Assembly: GCA_019309685.1 (NCBI GenBank)
Contig: JAFDFT010000033.1
Coordinates: 1-16,586, forward strand
DNA: 16,586 nucleotides
Direction of reading: 5' to 3'
Source: Deltaproteobacteria bacterium
GTDB lineage: Bacteria > Desulfobacterota > Desulfobacteria > Desulfobacterales > JAABPS01
Shown here: piece by piece, positions 1-6,698 of the stretch
Layout of the letters: every line of letters starts with the position of its first letter
Numbering within the stretch: the first letter of the stretch is position 1
The notes under the pieces: generated by a model
Told to the model about the DNA's origin: nothing
Seen by the model: only the letters and a program-made list of their open reading frames with translations
Databases searched by the model: none
Translations under genes and position numbers: made by a program

Positions 1-16
1 GGGATCTAGGGGGTAA

Positions 17-112
17 AGAAATTTAGAGAAAAAAGAGGATTATCAAAAACCTGAACTAAAAAAAGAAGGTTATCTCAAAGATATTACCGCAGGCGACAGC
101 GGAGCCATGTAA
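17..112 (+). pseudogene. Lasso-peptide-type leader signature, start codon not visible
   Basis: The open stretch after a TAA at 14-16 reads through to a TAA at 110-112. Codons 41-94 encode YQKPELKKEGYLKDITAG, which fits the lasso leader consensus YxxPxLxxxGxxxxxT exactly (Tyr 1, Pro 4, Leu 6, Gly 10, Thr 16). In lasso precursors that Thr is normally the penultimate leader residue, so cleavage would give a core starting with Gly. Only six residues (GDSGAM) follow before the stop, far below the usual 15-25. No ATG, GTG or TTG lies in frame between the upstream stop and the motif. I read it as a decayed or frame-broken RiPP precursor. No cyclase or protease gene is in the window. It could be a chance match. 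Confidence 0.35.
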
Positions 113-128
113 GCAGGGTTTCGATTAC

Positions 129-205
129 TTGCCTTAATGCGCACCTTAAATTCATCATGATTTATAGCATATATGGTAAGGCAATGAAAACTTTATGAAA
201 GTTTT
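129..205. repeat. Palindromic element, copy 1
   Basis: TTGCCTTAA at 129-137 pairs with the partly diverged GGTAAGGCAA at 175-184. The same element (TTGCCTTAATG ... ATAGCATATATG-TAAGGCAATG) recurs at 1319-1374 in the same orientation. Just inside this copy is a second hairpin, AAAACTTT-ATG-AAAGTTTT at 187-205. Together they sit downstream of the leftward iron-sulfur gene and may also help stop transcription, although no T-run follows. Confidence 0.6.
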
Positions 206-272
206 GGAATGATATCGTGTATTAAAAAAACTAATAATTAGAAGTAGGTAGTGAAAAATATAGCGTATTCTT

Positions 273-1202
273 CTATCCTTTTCTTCTCAAAATTTCTTTA
301 CCCCCTAGATCCCATTTGGCTGTCGCACTGAGATTGTTTTCCGGGCATACGGTGCTGCAAGTCTGGCAAAAAATACATTCGGTAGAAAGAACCCTTGTGT
401 TGTTTTTTATGTATTCAGGAATATTAATGTCCATTGGACACGCCCGGGTACAGGCCTTGCAATCTTTGCACTTATCTTTATCCCCTTCCATTTTGAATAG
501 AGCAAACCTCGAACCGATTTTTATTATGGTTGTTATAGGGCATAGATATTTACAGAATGCTCTGTTGTCCTTTAAAGCAAAAGCAAGAATTATTCCTGAG
601 GCGAAATACAATATATTTCCTGTGATAAGCCAAAATAGCTCGGTTTTGCTCGCATGTTCGGGCCTGTAACCGTAATAGAACCACAAGACAAAGATCAGAG
701 AAATGGTGAGCCCAAAATGAATATACCGTAATTTTTCCCAGTTGGAAGAAACCCTTCCTGATTTGTTTCTTTTATAAGGAAGGTAATCCAGGACCATAGC
801 AGTCCAGCACGCCCATCCGCACCAGCCCCTTCCAAAAAGTATTGGGAGAAAAACTTTTGCAACAAGATAGTGAATGACAGACCCTGCAAAGATTCCTCCT
901 AATAGATAAAAGAAAAAGCCTTCAATTTGCATATTCTCGTACTTGATAAGGCCAAGGAAACCTAGCAGGTATGCCCCCACGAGTAGCTGAGCAAGCCGCC
1001 TTCCGGCAGGCTTCTTTTTTCTTGGAAGAAGTTCATAGGTACCTGCCCCAACTGCTATAGCAGTCCCGATATAACCAAAATTGAATAGAAAAAATATATT
1101 CCCCTTAAGTTTCCAGAATAGAATTGCAATCATCCAAAAGACTATGAAAATGATAATTACTATTCTAAGCTTTCCTAGAAGGCTTTCTTCCTTAATATCC
1201 AT
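273..1202 (-). CDS. NapH-like membrane-bound 4Fe-4S electron-transfer protein
   Basis: A 309-residue polytopic iron-sulfur protein of the NapH/MauN/CcoG-like family. About five hydrophobic segments are visible (roughly residues 11-30, 36-54, 70-87, 95-122, 161-178, with another at 188-210). It carries the family motifs GRGWCGWACW (Cys128, Cys132) and CKYLCP (Cys217, Cys221). The C-terminal cytoplasmic domain has two [4Fe-4S] motifs of CxxCxxCxxxCP type: Cys245/248/251/255 and Cys276/279/282/286. The ATG follows GGAGG at a good distance. Such proteins move electrons between the quinone pool or a partner complex and a soluble acceptor. Here it could supply low-potential electrons to the reductase genes upstream on the same strand, but the 285-bp gap containing a palindromic repeat makes cotranscription uncertain. 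Confidence 0.85.
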   Translation of the reverse strand: MDIKEESLLGKLRIVIIIFIVFWMIAILFWKLKGNIFFLFNFGYIGTAIAVGAGTYELLPRKKKPAGRRLAQLLVGAYLLGFLGLIKYENMQIEGFFFYLLGGIFAGSVIHYLVAKVFLPILFGRGWCGWACWTAMVLDYLPYKRNKSGRVSSNWEKLRYIHFGLTISLIFVLWFYYGYRPEHASKTELFWLITGNILYFASGIILAFALKDNRAFCKYLCPITTIIKIGSRFALFKMEGDKDKCKDCKACTRACPMDINIPEYIKNNTRVLSTECIFCQTCSTVCPENNLSATAKWDLGGKEILRRKG

Positions 1203-1318
1203 TGGTGTCCTCCATATGCCTGAGATCTCGTTCTATGAAATAATAAAAATAACAATGCCTCAAATAGAAATAACCAACTCTATCAAATAAATAACGGGTG
1301 TTTGAAATAGCAGATTTC

Positions 1319-1374
1319 TTGCCTTAATGTGCATCTAAAACTTATCAACTTTTATAGCATATATGTTAAGGCAA
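1319..1374. repeat. Palindromic element, copy 2
   Basis: TTGCCTTAATGTGCAT at 1319-1334 pairs with ATATGTTAAGGCAA ending at 1374. It closely matches the copy at 129-184, including the ATAGCATATATG core and the TTAAGGCAATGA exit. The two copies bracket the NapH-like gene, so they may be a REP/MITE-like family or the edges of a mobilised cassette. The remaining sequence between 1203 and 1318 holds the Shine-Dalgarno of the iron-sulfur gene and nothing else I can support. Confidence 0.6.
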
Positions 1375-1453
1375 TGACAACTTTTTGGGGGTTTTGAAAT
1401 TTATAGGATAGAGCTGATATCGAACCCAAAAAGCGGAATGATAACATCTGCCA

Positions 1454-1477
1454 CTCTGTCGCCTACTCCAGACAGAG
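1454..1477 (-). terminator. Candidate hairpin after the GST gene
   Basis: CTCTGTC at 1454-1460 and GACAGAG at 1471-1477 form a 7-bp stem with a 10-base loop, 10 bases after the stop of the leftward GST gene. The T-run expected on the transcript is poor, so it could instead be a stabilising 3' hairpin. Confidence 0.3.
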
Positions 1478-1487
1478 CGCTCACCGG

Positions 1488-2609
1488 CTACTCCCAAACC
1501 TCCAGGTTATCGTGTCGTATAACTTCACGCTTTATCTTGATGGATAACAATAGTGTTAAACCCAATTCATCGAAAAGTGCCTTCAAATCTTGCTGATCTG
1601 TTTCATCCAGATCGGCGAAGGCTTTTTGAATTCTTGTAAGCAGAAAAAAACGATAAGGTTGTGCAAGGGCTTGAATCGTAACTCCTCTAAAGCTGAACTC
1701 TCCAAATCCAACGCCTCTTTCCACTGTCGCGCCGGATTCAGGATTATGCTCCTCAATCCATTGATTGATGCACTCTGCCGCTGCCTTGGTTTCTGGAATC
1801 AAATCCTCTCCGATGAGTTTTAAAATCGCTTTCAATGTATCCGGAATTTCATCGCTATCGAGAAACGCTTCGGGATAATTCTCAAATTCGCCTATATCGC
1901 TTTCGGATCGATTCATTCGTTCGGTCCAGCGAAAGACTCGAAGAGCCCGTTTCTTCATCATCATGGATGGATAAGGATCCCGGGATAGATGGCCGTAAAA
2001 CGGCGCAATCAAACCGAAATCGCCGATCGATGGTTTTCCGCCAAGAAGATAGGGGCTGTGCAAAAAATGTTTATCCAAAAGATCCAACAGCTCTTCGTAG
2101 GCGGCTTCAATAACGGGAACTGTTTCCGGCTTGACACCAAAGGCCGCAGACGCATCACGCATGCTATTCATGGCATCTCTGGCAGTTACGGTCGGACCAT
2201 CGGTTGGCGGACTAATGACCGTGTTAAAAGACTGTTCTAAAAATTTATCGTTATATTCCTTAAAGTCCCAACGATAATGCATTGCCGGGCGGAGCAAACC
2301 CTCAGAGCCGATAACATCAAAAAGTAAAGCGATAATTTTCTGCTTTGGTGTATCCGGCAACGCCGAAGATATCCCAGGCTGGTTTTCGAAATGATCAATA
2401 ATCATGGTGCTGTCTTGGATAACTTCATGATTGGTCAGCTCAAGGATCGGTATAATCCAGCGGTGCGCTTTGGGTAATACCTCTTTGAAAAAATGCTTTG
2501 TAGTGGGCGTGAATTCCCGATAGGGAATTCCCTGCTTGATCAGATAGGCACGAGCCTTTCCGGTATATAGTGAAATAGGTGCACCATAGAGAGTACAGGT
2601 TTCAGTCAT
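1488..2609 (-). CDS. Glutathione S-transferase family protein
   Basis: A 373-residue protein starting with a thioredoxin-fold GST N-terminal domain (about residues 4-80). It has the opening strand TLYGAPISLYTGKARAYL, a proline-containing turn (IPILEL) and the QDSTMIIDHFE segment that corresponds to the glutathione-contacting (E/Q)SxxI motif. An all-helical C-terminal domain follows, with the typical LLGGKPSIGDFGLIAPFYGHL core around residues 190-212. The extra 130-150 C-terminal residues make it longer than a classical 200-230 residue GST. A long GST-like subfamily exists, but its substrates are unclear. The ATG at 2609 follows a strong AGGAGG. It lies 133 bp after the ACS-like gene, probably as the tail of the same transcript. 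A GST is unexpected in a strict anaerobe: it may detoxify electrophiles or act as an isomerase or CoA-thioester handling protein (inference). Confidence 0.75.
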   Translation of the reverse strand: MTETCTLYGAPISLYTGKARAYLIKQGIPYREFTPTTKHFFKEVLPKAHRWIIPILELTNHEVIQDSTMIIDHFENQPGISSALPDTPKQKIIALLFDVIGSEGLLRPAMHYRWDFKEYNDKFLEQSFNTVISPPTDGPTVTARDAMNSMRDASAAFGVKPETVPVIEAAYEELLDLLDKHFLHSPYLLGGKPSIGDFGLIAPFYGHLSRDPYPSMMMKKRALRVFRWTERMNRSESDIGEFENYPEAFLDSDEIPDTLKAILKLIGEDLIPETKAAAECINQWIEEHNPESGATVERGVGFGEFSFRGVTIQALAQPYRFFLLTRIQKAFADLDETDQQDLKALFDELGLTLLLSIKIKREVIRHDNLEVWE

Positions 2610-2742
2610 GTTTCTTCCTCCTAAAGGATAAGTTCAGATTTAAGGTCAGGTTTGGTTTTTGTGATCCCCCAGTTTATCATTTCTATCATTGCAGGTTTTG
2701 TTGCAGATTCAATGTTGAATATGTCGACCCTGCTGAAAAGTT

Positions 2743-3477
2743 CTAATTTTTTATTTTATTATGTAAGGATGACCTCATGGACCGAAGGTCGTCGACTTCA
2801 TTGCACACCTCCTGATAGTCGCAACTGGAACAATTAAGATCCATCTCCTGGGTCATTTTCCTCAGGGCATTAATGCGTTGCATTGCCCTGTCACCATATT
2901 CTCTGAACTTTTTGACTTCATTACTTGAAGCCGTGATGAAGAGAACCTCAACGGAAGTTACGTAGTCGAGTTTTTTTAACGCAGAAATTTGTTTACTACC
3001 CAGCATTGAAAGCGAAAACCCTTTTTTTAGGGCTTCTATGCTAACACGACTCCACTCCTTCATGTATTGAGAGGCGGCCCGAATCATATAACCATTGAGC
3101 GCCAGGTTGAAGCGCGTAAGTTCCATTTCACTGTGACGGTCATAGCAGTTGTTTTCATCGAATCCTTCCACTCCCACAAACACTATCTTCCCAAAAGGAA
3201 TACGATTTTTAGCGGATTCAGCCAGGTCAGGGCCGATAAGAGATATGACATCGTTTCTAACCAGAGAATCTGTTTGCGTCCATTGGATGAATGATACAGC
3301 CTCATCCTGTGGATGGCCGAGTTCCATGCCGACATCGGACTGAAGAATGATGTTTCTGCTATCAGCTTCGGGCCAGGTTAGATCTTGTGTGTATTTCAGT
3401 TGCCTGACCAATCCTTTTTTAACTTTTTGGCTTATTAAATCTCTTAACTCTTTTATGATGTCATCAAACAGATACAT
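2743..3477 (-). CDS. Stand-alone acetyl-CoA synthase (AcsB/CdhC) middle-domain-like Fe-S protein
   Basis: A 244-residue soluble protein. From memory of the family, residues about 45-230 follow the order of conserved segments in the middle region of acetyl-CoA synthase beta subunit (AcsB/CdhC). These are MELGHP, the LIGPDL segment (80-85), the IPFGKIVFV strand (93-101), the helix with W-x-R-x-S-x-E-A-x-x-K-G-F (142-154), a VEVLFIT strand with NEV (176-188), and a terminal Cys motif. That motif, Cys216-x2-Cys219-x5-Cys225, sits where ACS places the first Cys of cluster A. The later Cys and the C-G-C nickel site of ACS are absent because the protein ends about 20 residues on. Cys111 is the only other Cys. 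It cannot be a working acetyl-CoA synthase. A role in Fe-S binding, electron transfer or acyl/CoA-adduct binding is possible. It starts 43 bp after the second activator ATPase, clearly in the reductase operon. Confidence is good for the fold family and low for any role. Confidence 0.6.
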   Translation of the reverse strand: MYLFDDIIKELRDLISQKVKKGLVRQLKYTQDLTWPEADSRNIILQSDVGMELGHPQDEAVSFIQWTQTDSLVRNDVISLIGPDLAESAKNRIPFGKIVFVGVEGFDENNCYDRHSEMELTRFNLALNGYMIRAASQYMKEWSRVSIEALKKGFSLSMLGSKQISALKKLDYVTSVEVLFITASSNEVKKFREYGDRAMQRINALRKMTQEMDLNCSSCDYQEVCNEVDDLRSMRSSLHNKIKN

Positions 3478-3520
3478 CTTGAATCCTTAAGTGTGGCTTA
3501 TGCGTGGGTGATAATTTAAA

Positions 3521-4300
3521 TTACACGGCCTTATGCTTTTCCTCGGCCATAAGAGCGGCTCCAAATGCACCATAAATCAGAGGATCTCCCTCAAGTTCGG
3601 CCAGCTTTATCCCCAGTTCATTTTCAACAGATTTTACAACCCCGGTGTTAAGAGACACGCCGCCCACCATGGCCACTTTTTCATCCAGGCTGATTCTTCG
3701 GACCAGAGACGACACTTTACCTGCTACCGACAGAGCTATCCCGGCCACTATATTTTCCTTTTCTTTTCCGTCGTTGACATGGGTAATCACTTCACTTTCG
3801 GCAAACACACCGCATTGACTTGTTATGGCCACCGGATCAGTTGCTTCAAAGGGTAGGCGGCTTACCTGATCAAGGGAAAGCTCAAGCGCCCTGGCCATCA
3901 CTTCGATGAATTTCCCGGTGCCTGAGGCGCATTTTTCATTTGCAGTAGAATTGATAACTTTGCCAATATCACTTATATTCAGGGCCCGCATGTTCTGACC
4001 GCCGACGTCAATGATTGTTCTTACATCGGTATTGAGCAGCCTAAAGGCGCGATTCAGGCAGATAACTTCGGGGCTGACCGCATCGGCATATGAGACCGCT
4101 TTTTTCCCAAAACCAGTAGACACACAGTAATCAATTTTATCTGGTGTCAGCCCTGCTTTGGAAAGTGCTTTTTCAAACACTTCGACTGCTGCCTGCTTGG
4201 GAAGATTTTTATAAGGCAGAATCATCGCTGCCACAATATCATTACCCTCAATAATAACAACCTTGGCCGTAACCGTACCTAAATCGCAACCCGCGTACAT
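3521..4300 (-). CDS. BadF/BadG/HgdC-type activator ATPase, second copy (BzdP/Q- or BcrA/D-like)
   Basis: A 259-residue ASKHA-fold ATPase that couples ATP hydrolysis to low-potential electron transfer. It shows phosphate-1 CDLGTVTAKVV (residues 5-15), phosphate-2 IDVGGQN (97-103), KCASGTGKFIE with cluster Cys124, SQCGVFAESEV with cluster Cys163, the adenosine loop MVGGVS (211-216), and the closing IYGAFGAALMAEE. The two Cys are those that bridge a [4Fe-4S] cluster between two ATPase subunits in this family. Phosphate-2 usually reads GGQD(x)K: here Asp is Asn and Lys is Arg, so the two ATPases of the pair are not equivalent. It is HgdC-sized, shorter than the roughly 290-300 residue BzdP/BzdQ. 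It starts 21 bp after the preceding ATPase with a clear AAGGAG. Two different ATPase genes argue for a BCR-type heterodimer rather than a dehydratase activator homodimer. Confidence 0.85.
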   Translation of the reverse strand: MYAGCDLGTVTAKVVIIEGNDIVAAMILPYKNLPKQAAVEVFEKALSKAGLTPDKIDYCVSTGFGKKAVSYADAVSPEVICLNRAFRLLNTDVRTIIDVGGQNMRALNISDIGKVINSTANEKCASGTGKFIEVMARALELSLDQVSRLPFEATDPVAITSQCGVFAESEVITHVNDGKEKENIVAGIALSVAGKVSSLVRRISLDEKVAMVGGVSLNTGVVKSVENELGIKLAELEGDPLIYGAFGAALMAEEKHKAV

Positions 4301-4321
4301 CTGCCGTTTCTCCTTAATAAT

Positions 4322-5107
4322 TTATGTCGCTTGTTTAGTTTTTTCCTCTGCAAACAGGGCCGCACCAAGCGCTCCAATTATTTGAGGATCTTCAGGAAAT
4401 TCAACGAAATCAGTTTCCAGCATGTTTTCAAGGTATTTCACCACTCCGATATTTTTTGAAACACCGCCTGTTATGCCAATATCTTTTTTTACACCTACCT
4501 TGCCGACTAACATCTTTACCCTGCGAGCCATGGCTTCGTTAATACCCGCTGCGATATTGACGACACTTTTATCTTCCATTAGTAAATGCATGATTTCCAT
4601 TTCAGTAAATATGCTGCACTGATTCGTTATGGTAATTGTGTCAGTCGCTTCAAGGGAAAGCGGCCCCAGCTCGGAAACATCCACTCCTAGTGATTCCGCG
4701 TTTAGTTCCAGCGACCGCCCGGTACCGGCGGCACATTTATCGTTCATAACAAAATCTTCCAGCGCACCATTTGAACTCACTCGAATTGCCTTGCAGTCCT
4801 GACCTCCGACATCAACGACTGTTTTAATGCTCGGAACCAGAAAATGAGCCCCCTTGCCGTGGCAAGATATCTCACTGACATTGTCGTCAGCAAAGGATAT
4901 ATTTTCCCGTCCATATCCTGTAGCCACGGTAAACCGGATATCATTATATGAAAAATTTAATCGAGTCAGCAGTTTGTCCATTACATCCTTGGCCGATTGT
5001 TCAGCCTTGGGCCGAACCCGGATTATTTCTGAACCAATAATTGTACCGTTTTCCATAATAACGGCTTCAGCGCTTAAGGAACCGACATCACATCCAGCTA
5101 CTATCAT
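4322..5107 (-). CDS. BadF/BadG/HgdC-type activator ATPase, first copy (BzdP/Q- or BcrA/D-like)
   Basis: A 261-residue ASKHA ATPase with all family landmarks: CDVGSLSAEAVI (residues 6-17), VDVGGQDCKAI (98-108, canonical GGQD-x-K), KCAAGTGRSLE with Cys125, NQCSIFTEMEI with Cys164, GITGGVSKN (211-219), and IIGALGAALFAEE near the C-terminus. Cys125 and Cys164 would ligate a subunit-bridging [4Fe-4S] cluster with the partner encoded next. The ATG follows AAGGAATAATAT. It lies 330 bp after the large catalytic subunit. That gap is mostly non-coding and begins with a repeat-like element, so the distance between catalytic and activator genes was probably increased by an insertion. Which of BzdP or BzdQ it corresponds to cannot be settled by eye. 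Confidence 0.85.
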   Translation of the reverse strand: MIVAGCDVGSLSAEAVIMENGTIIGSEIIRVRPKAEQSAKDVMDKLLTRLNFSYNDIRFTVATGYGRENISFADDNVSEISCHGKGAHFLVPSIKTVVDVGGQDCKAIRVSSNGALEDFVMNDKCAAGTGRSLELNAESLGVDVSELGPLSLEATDTITITNQCSIFTEMEIMHLLMEDKSVVNIAAGINEAMARRVKMLVGKVGVKKDIGITGGVSKNIGVVKYLENMLETDFVEFPEDPQIIGALGAALFAEEKTKQAT

Positions 5108-5328
5108 ATATTATTCCTTAAAAATAAGATATTGAAAGATAAAATACTACTATTGGAATTTGTATCTCAAATGAGCGTAAATAAAATAAAAAACTTTTAC
5201 TAATTACATAGGGATTAAGGGTATAGCTCGTTTTATTCAAATTTTTGTATATTTTCGATAGTCTATAGATGAGGTATAAATAGCATTCTTTATTTTCATT
5301 TTATTTACCCTCAGGGAAAGCCGATGAT
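5108..5328. other. AT-rich gap between catalytic and activator genes
   Basis: No open frame on either strand has a convincing start or recognisable product. I read the minus strand here for the missing C-terminus of the large catalytic subunit and did not find it. The only functional element seen is the ribosome-binding site of the activator ATPase. Confidence 0.5.
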
Positions 5329-5452
5329 ACCCCATCTTCTACGTTATCAAGGATTCGCAGTAGATTATTACGGCTTCACCCTTGATGCTTTGTCGGAGCG
5401 AAGCGTAGATCCCGTCGCCGGGGAAGCTGGAGCACCCTCAACTTTCGCTCAA
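5329..5452. repeat. Interspersed repeat inserted at the 3' end of the large catalytic subunit gene
   Basis: This block is more GC-rich than the flanking gap. Its core at 5388-5414 matches 16111-16137 at 22 of 27 positions (for example GGAGCGAAGCG against GGAGCAAAGCG, then ATCCCG), followed in both by a GC hairpin. The left boundary near 5329 and right boundary near 5452 are estimates from composition. It coincides with the point where the large subunit departs from its family, so it probably truncated that gene. Confidence 0.45.
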
Positions 5453-6688
5453 TTGCAGACGGTATACACCCCAGACCTGTTTGCAGGCAGTATGTCCGGT
5501 GAATACCAGGCAGTCTGCTTTATATGTATCCACATAATACAGACAGTCCTGGAGCCAGTTATTGGGCATATCCCATCCCCCTTTGAGCTGGCGTGTCATG
5601 GGCAGATTAAACATTCCATCTGCCAGGCCATTGATCATTGTTTCAATATTGCTCGTATCAATTATGGGGTTAAAATCGTAATATACCAGCAGATCCAAGA
5701 GATACGAAACACCCATCTCCTCCTCCAGCCACAAATGAACACCTCCATCAAAATATAAACCGGTATACATCATCATCAGCCGAATTTTTTCTTCGGGCAT
5801 TACATGGGAACCTTTTTTCAAGCGGGCCTGGCAAACGTCCAGGGCAGTCTGGAAAATATCCACCGCGTCTTGAGTGCCGGCCATGAGAAGTTTAGTGCCT
5901 AAGTGTATCTGGTTATAATAATTAGGTACTGGATTCGGAATCATTTTTTTGATTTCATTGATTTCAAGAAAAAGTTCTGTTGCGCGATTGCTAAGCTCAC
6001 AGACCTCTTTGAGACGGTCTACGTCCAGTTTATTCCCGGACAATTCCTCAAGCACCTCAACAACCTGTCTGAAACCTTTTGTATAATAATCAAGGGATCG
6101 TTGGTCATGATAAAACGGGATATCAAGGTATAAAGCGGGGATATCAAATTTTTCTGACATGTACTCGAAGATCTTTGAATTGGGATCGCAACTGCCAAGG
6201 GAGCCGTTGACAAGAAGATCCGGTTTGTCCAGCAATCCGGCTTCAAGTAAACCGACAGTTCCCCTCTGGGAGCTGCACATGGTGTCCGGAAGGCCCCGCT
6301 CGACAGCCAGATCGAGATATTTTTCAAGACCTTCTTCCAATATTGCCGTAAAGGTAGTAAGAACTTCGACACCCACCGGGATAATATCCAAAGCATAAAA
6401 AATTTCAGGCGAACAGTTAAAGGGGATGAATACAACCTTTTTCCCCCTGGATTTAGCCTGAAGGACTGTATCCCAATATTTGCTCATTGCGGTGTTGAAT
6501 GCATTTGACATTTTCCTGACATCAAGATCTTTTGCCATGGTCAAAAAAGCTGTCCTTTTTCCTTCAGGCATAGATTCAAGAAAAACCTTCATATCAGGAC
6601 TTTCTAAATCCATATCTTCAGGCAGGTTGCTGGTCATCAGGAAAGTCTCAATCATTCTTTCCAGTGCGTTAATTTTATCTTCGCTCAT
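5438..6688 (-). CDS. Class I benzoyl-CoA-reductase-like catalytic subunit, BzdO/BcrB type, C-terminus apparently truncated
   Basis: A 416-residue member of the HgdB/BcrB/BcrC (2-hydroxyacyl-CoA dehydratase D component) family. I chose the ATG at 6688, not the upstream in-frame one at 6796, because AGGAGG lies 6 bases before it and it starts 10 bp after the previous stop. Cluster-binding Cys are in the expected places: Cys92 (FNCSPEIFYAL), Cys138 (DTMCSSQRG) and Cys167 (GSLGSCDPN). The C-terminal Rossmann-like domain reaches FTGHTACKQVWGVYRL and then stops within five residues. Family members continue here for about 35-40 residues (a strand with GIP, an acidic turn and a last Arg/Glu-rich helix), as the neighbouring 374-residue subunit does. 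The lost tail coincides with a repeat element. The protein may still fold, but activity is in doubt. It pairs with the 374-residue subunit to form the substrate-reducing component. Confidence 0.8.
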   Translation of the reverse strand: MSEDKINALERMIETFLMTSNLPEDMDLESPDMKVFLESMPEGKRTAFLTMAKDLDVRKMSNAFNTAMSKYWDTVLQAKSRGKKVVFIPFNCSPEIFYALDIIPVGVEVLTTFTAILEEGLEKYLDLAVERGLPDTMCSSQRGTVGLLEAGLLDKPDLLVNGSLGSCDPNSKIFEYMSEKFDIPALYLDIPFYHDQRSLDYYTKGFRQVVEVLEELSGNKLDVDRLKEVCELSNRATELFLEINEIKKMIPNPVPNYYNQIHLGTKLLMAGTQDAVDIFQTALDVCQARLKKGSHVMPEEKIRLMMMYTGLYFDGGVHLWLEEEMGVSYLLDLLVYYDFNPIIDTSNIETMINGLADGMFNLPMTRQLKGGWDMPNNWLQDCLYYVDTYKADCLVFTGHTACKQVWGVYRLQLSES

Positions 6689-6698
6689 TTTTGTCCTC

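Larger units (their letters stand above)
1..313. repeat. 24-bp perfect inverted repeat, arms at 1-24 and 290-313
   Basis: The first 24 bases are the exact reverse complement of 290-313, and weaker similarity continues inward for about 12 bases. The right arm lies inside the last codons of the NapH-like iron-sulfur gene (residues about 298-304, WDLGGKE). The left arm therefore reads as a copy of that gene end on the opposite strand, running off the window. It could be the tail of a convergent paralogue left of the window, a short foldback duplication, or an assembly artefact at a contig edge. The two arms differ by indels just beyond the perfect part, which argues mildly against an artefact. 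Confidence 0.75.

Noticed and set aside
2640..2837. Plus-strand frame with a hydrophobic start (IPQFIISIIAGFVADSM), resembling a piece of a secondary transporter
   Set aside because: It overlaps the 3' end of the ACS-like gene, has only a TTG start with no ribosome-binding site, and the similarity is too short to call a transporter remnant.
2743..3477. Interpretation as a functional acetyl-CoA synthase
   Set aside because: It is about a third of the length needed and lacks the C-G-C motif and the remaining cluster A ligands.
5324..5758. 144-codon plus-strand frame
   Set aside because: It is antisense to the BzdO-like gene and crosses the repeat. Composition and residues do not resemble a protein family, and the opposite strand is clearly coding.
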